This document shows positions 61,438 to 64,000 of a DNA stretch of 64,000 nt, piece by piece. The first letter of the stretch is position 1; each line of letters begins with the position of its first letter. The stretch is from Microplitis mediator (Eukaryota; Arthropoda; Insecta; Hymenoptera; Braconidae), in NCBI RefSeq assembly GCF_029852145.1, contig NC_079970.1, forward strand, positions 4,216,001-4,280,000. The letters run 5' to 3'. A program made the translations under genes and the position numbers. A model generated the notes under the pieces. It was not told the origin of the DNA. It searched no databases and saw only the letters and a list, made by a program, of their open reading frames with translations.

Positions 61438-63162
61438 ATACATTTATGCATCAAAAAAATGTTTATAGTTGACATAAAAAATGAATTCAAGCCAACACTT
61501 GTAAAATGAAAAATGAGCTCTACTAATAAAAAAAAAAAAATAAATGATAAAAATAAAATAAAAAAGGCTCAAAATAGTGAGGATATAAATCGATTTTCAC
61601 GTAAATGACATAACAAACTTAAATCGACATGACGTTAACGCAATTCGGTTTCTAACTCGTTCAATAAAATTACTAAATTTATTCCAACTCTCACGGGATA
61701 ATTTTATTTACGTGGATTGAGATGTGAACCGTATATAATGTTATTATTTATATCGCAAAACTAAAAAGTAAAACAATTCAATTTGTCGATAACTTTAATA
61801 CTTTAATGAGCTTAGGAAACTGAGCCAATTAACACAGTTGTAAATAATTTCTTTTACTCTTTTCAATGCTATCATTCCAATATCAATTTACTGGAAATCC
61901 AATTAAACAAATTTGTTGTTTTTTTTTTTTATACTTCTTAAATTAAATAAATGTAACGACGGTACTTTAAATATAAAGATGGGAGATGAGAGGAAAGTAA
62001 GCAAACCTTTTTGTCATTTTGGAGCGTAGGCGTTGAGGACGTCTTAGCAGCTTCCTCTGTTTGAGACCCGAGGCAATGGCGCAACGGAAGTGTTACACGC
62101 CATCAAGAGGATGTTACAATTAATGCTGACCGAGGCTCGTTAGCACGTTTCCTTTTTTCCCTCTACTCATTCTTATGCCACAGCAGGCTCTTTCTGTGGC
62201 CTCATGCTCAAAAGATAAATCTATCGATTCCTCTTCTTTTATTTTTTATTTATTTCCGTACATTCTATATATTTACAACCGTTTTCATAAATTTTTCTGC
62301 GCTAGAGGCTTTATAACTTTGGTAAAAAATTAAATTACGAGACTAAAAAATGTCAAGTGGATTGCAAGAGATACTTGACCATGTGACGTAAAATGTAAAA
62401 ATGGTAAAGTGTCAATAAGTATATCGTATAAAGACGAATATATTCAATACATATTAAAGAAAAGCTTGACTTAAAATCTATCGTTAACTGCAATCAAGTG
62501 GAAAATATAAAATAGGTCATTCTATTTTTCATTTACTTGAATATTTTTCCATGCATATTAATTAATCTTGAATGTTAATAAAATTTTTTAACACAACTCT
62601 CGAGTAGAGAATCACGTCATTATATTTTATTTATACAAATGGAAAACTTTATAGCAAAGTTAATTTAATATTTAGATGTTGAAAAAAAATATATATATAT
62701 TTTTTTTTTACATAAAACGGTAAAAAAAAAAACTCGATATCGGTGGGTCAAATACAATTGTGCAGCAGTGAAGAGAAAAATATAAATGAATAAAAAGAGA
62801 GGGAATATTGACGTACGAAGAGAATGAAGTAAATTTAAATAACTTAATTACACAAGTAACGTCGTGGTGTTCTTGTCATCATTCGACGCAAATGCACACG
62901 TGAAATCTAGTTCTCATTTGGTTTTCGTAGGAGTTTAAACGAGCCAACTAACTCATTCAGATTCGTATATACATATATATATATATATATAAATAGGTCA
63001 AGTAAATTAAAGATCAACATTCAAAGTCTTTTACTAAGAATCATATTTTAATTAAAATTGCATTTTAATAATAATAATAATTACAATAATTATTATTATT
63101 ATTATTACGAGCAACCTGCAGCCACTACGTAACTGCCTAAATATCACTAAATTTATAAGATA
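61438..63162. other. Gene-free stretch with a candidate conserved block
   Basis: About 62005-62205 is GC-richer (TTGGAGCGTAGGCGTTGAGG, GAGACCCGAGGCAATGGCGC, CCACAGCAGGCTC) with no open frame of note, so a regulatory element or unrecognised non-coding RNA is possible. A TA tract lies at 62966-62990 and an AAT/ATT palindrome at 63066-63108. Confidence 0.38.
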
Positions 63163-63424
63163 CGCAGAAAAAAAGAATTTCGTGCCGCAAAAAATTTTAA
63201 TTTGCACCAAGAAATTTTATGCATTATCAATTAAAAACAAAAATTTTCTTGGGGCGAGAAAAGATTTTTTTGGTCAAGAAATAATTCATGCACTAAGTAA
63301 TTTTTTCTAGTTCTAAATAAATGTTTGTTTTCAATTCACAATGCAAAAAATTTATTGGGGTAAGTAAAAATATTCTATAGGCGAGTAAAGATTTTTTGTG
63401 TCAATGAATCCTTTTTTTTCCATG
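63163..63424. mobile_element. TA-flanked MITE, ends CGCAGAAAAAAAGAATTTCG
   Basis: The left end resembles the CACGCAGAAAA foldback at 16279; the right end, CCTTTTTTTTCCATG, is an imperfect inverted copy. TA is present at both edges. Inverted AAATTTTNTTGNNNCAAG-like words fill the interior. It is more degraded than the 16.3-kb element. Confidence 0.6.
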
Positions 63425-63426
63425 TA

Positions 63427-64000
63427 CACTTTTTTGGCTTTGAGAAGCTTCTTAATACCAAAAGTGAGTAGAAAAATCTGTCATTTTGGAATAAGTACCG
63501 CAATATAAATAATACAGCTATATATTCAGTGACATTCAGTCATATTTAGTGACAGAATAATTAAAGTATTAATTTATTTAAAGAAAATAAATACGATCGT
63601 CTTTTTTCTCGCGTAATTTAAATGTAATTCGAATGATATAGATGAATTTATTTATCTCAATACTTGTCAATTAAAAAGAGTTTAAACTATGAAAAGGCAC
63701 AAATTCAAGTCAAGACCTATCTAATGATACCAATTTCAATAACATTAACTAATTCTATCATATAGATATGACGGGGACAAAATTTTCCTTATTTCCTTAA
63801 TAATATAGATTATTATTATTACTATTATTATTATTGTTGTTGCTACTGTATCAAGCTTATAATTTGCAGTACAATAAAAACAAATATACGTGTCTAATTA
63901 ATTTACTTATGCCAATTAACGGAGTATTGAGATGCTAAGACACATACAGCTAATTGTGTCTAGTCGGTATATTTTAATGTGAATTGCAGTTAATGTTATA
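63427..64000. other. AT-rich stretch to the window edge
   Basis: An ATT/TGTTGC simple tract lies at about 63804-63845. No gene or element is recognised before the end of the window. Confidence 0.42.

Overview
The window is AT-rich eukaryotic DNA: poly-A/T runs, long TA and AAT microsatellites, intron-type splice sites, no operons or ribosome-binding sites. Nearly all of its structure is small non-autonomous transposons. The style (AT-rich, long introns, many MITEs and foldback elements) suggests an insect, and I favour a hymenopteran parasitoid of the braconid type. That is inference; nothing in the window proves the taxon.

There is almost no protein-coding content. The best gene signal is at the left: GC-richer promoter or leader-like DNA at about 2.9-3.25 kb and 3.78-3.95 kb, then a short first coding exon (4538-4592, plus strand) that starts with ATG after an upstream in-frame stop and ends at a strong GGTAAGT donor. 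I see no convincing downstream partner exon, so the remaining 59 kb may be one giant first intron or intergenic DNA. Other coding traces are a broken non-LTR retrotransposon tail (41.9-42.7 kb, minus strand, RNase H-end motif) and one unrecognised orphan reading frame (45147-45449, minus). Most other open frames are chance or lie inside repeats.

From 0.4 kb to the right end the window records transposition. Families seen in more than one copy: family A (TA-flanked, ends CACTGTAAAAA; 11.5 and 25.2 kb); A-prime (14.0 and 60.6 kb, opposite orientations); B (9.7 and 16.7 kb); C (ends ATGATNCTGAAGTTA, 8-9 bp target duplications; six copies at 2.4, 7.6, 10.1, 34.9, 35.1 and 36.5 kb); D (a longer GCGGGAAG-bounded repeat; 7.1, 20.1, 28.6 and 44.3 kb); F (ends CCCRYAYGAAAA, 2-bp duplications; 26.8, 55.1 and 57.8 kb). 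Single elements include two hAT-type MITEs with exact 8-bp duplications (20.1 and 25.7 kb), TA-flanked mariner-type elements (32.9, 41.9, 44.8 and 54.7 kb) and several foldbacks. A 5S rRNA-derived segment at 26.6-26.9 kb is interrupted by an F element.

At least nine insertions are nested, several with a duplication at both ends and some with an unoccupied paralogous site elsewhere in the window. They give a relative chronology: D before C, E and one hAT; F before the AGGGG element; that element type before A-prime; A before the second hAT. The elements do not form a pathway. If the region is an intron, the inverted copies could fold into long hairpins in the primary transcript.
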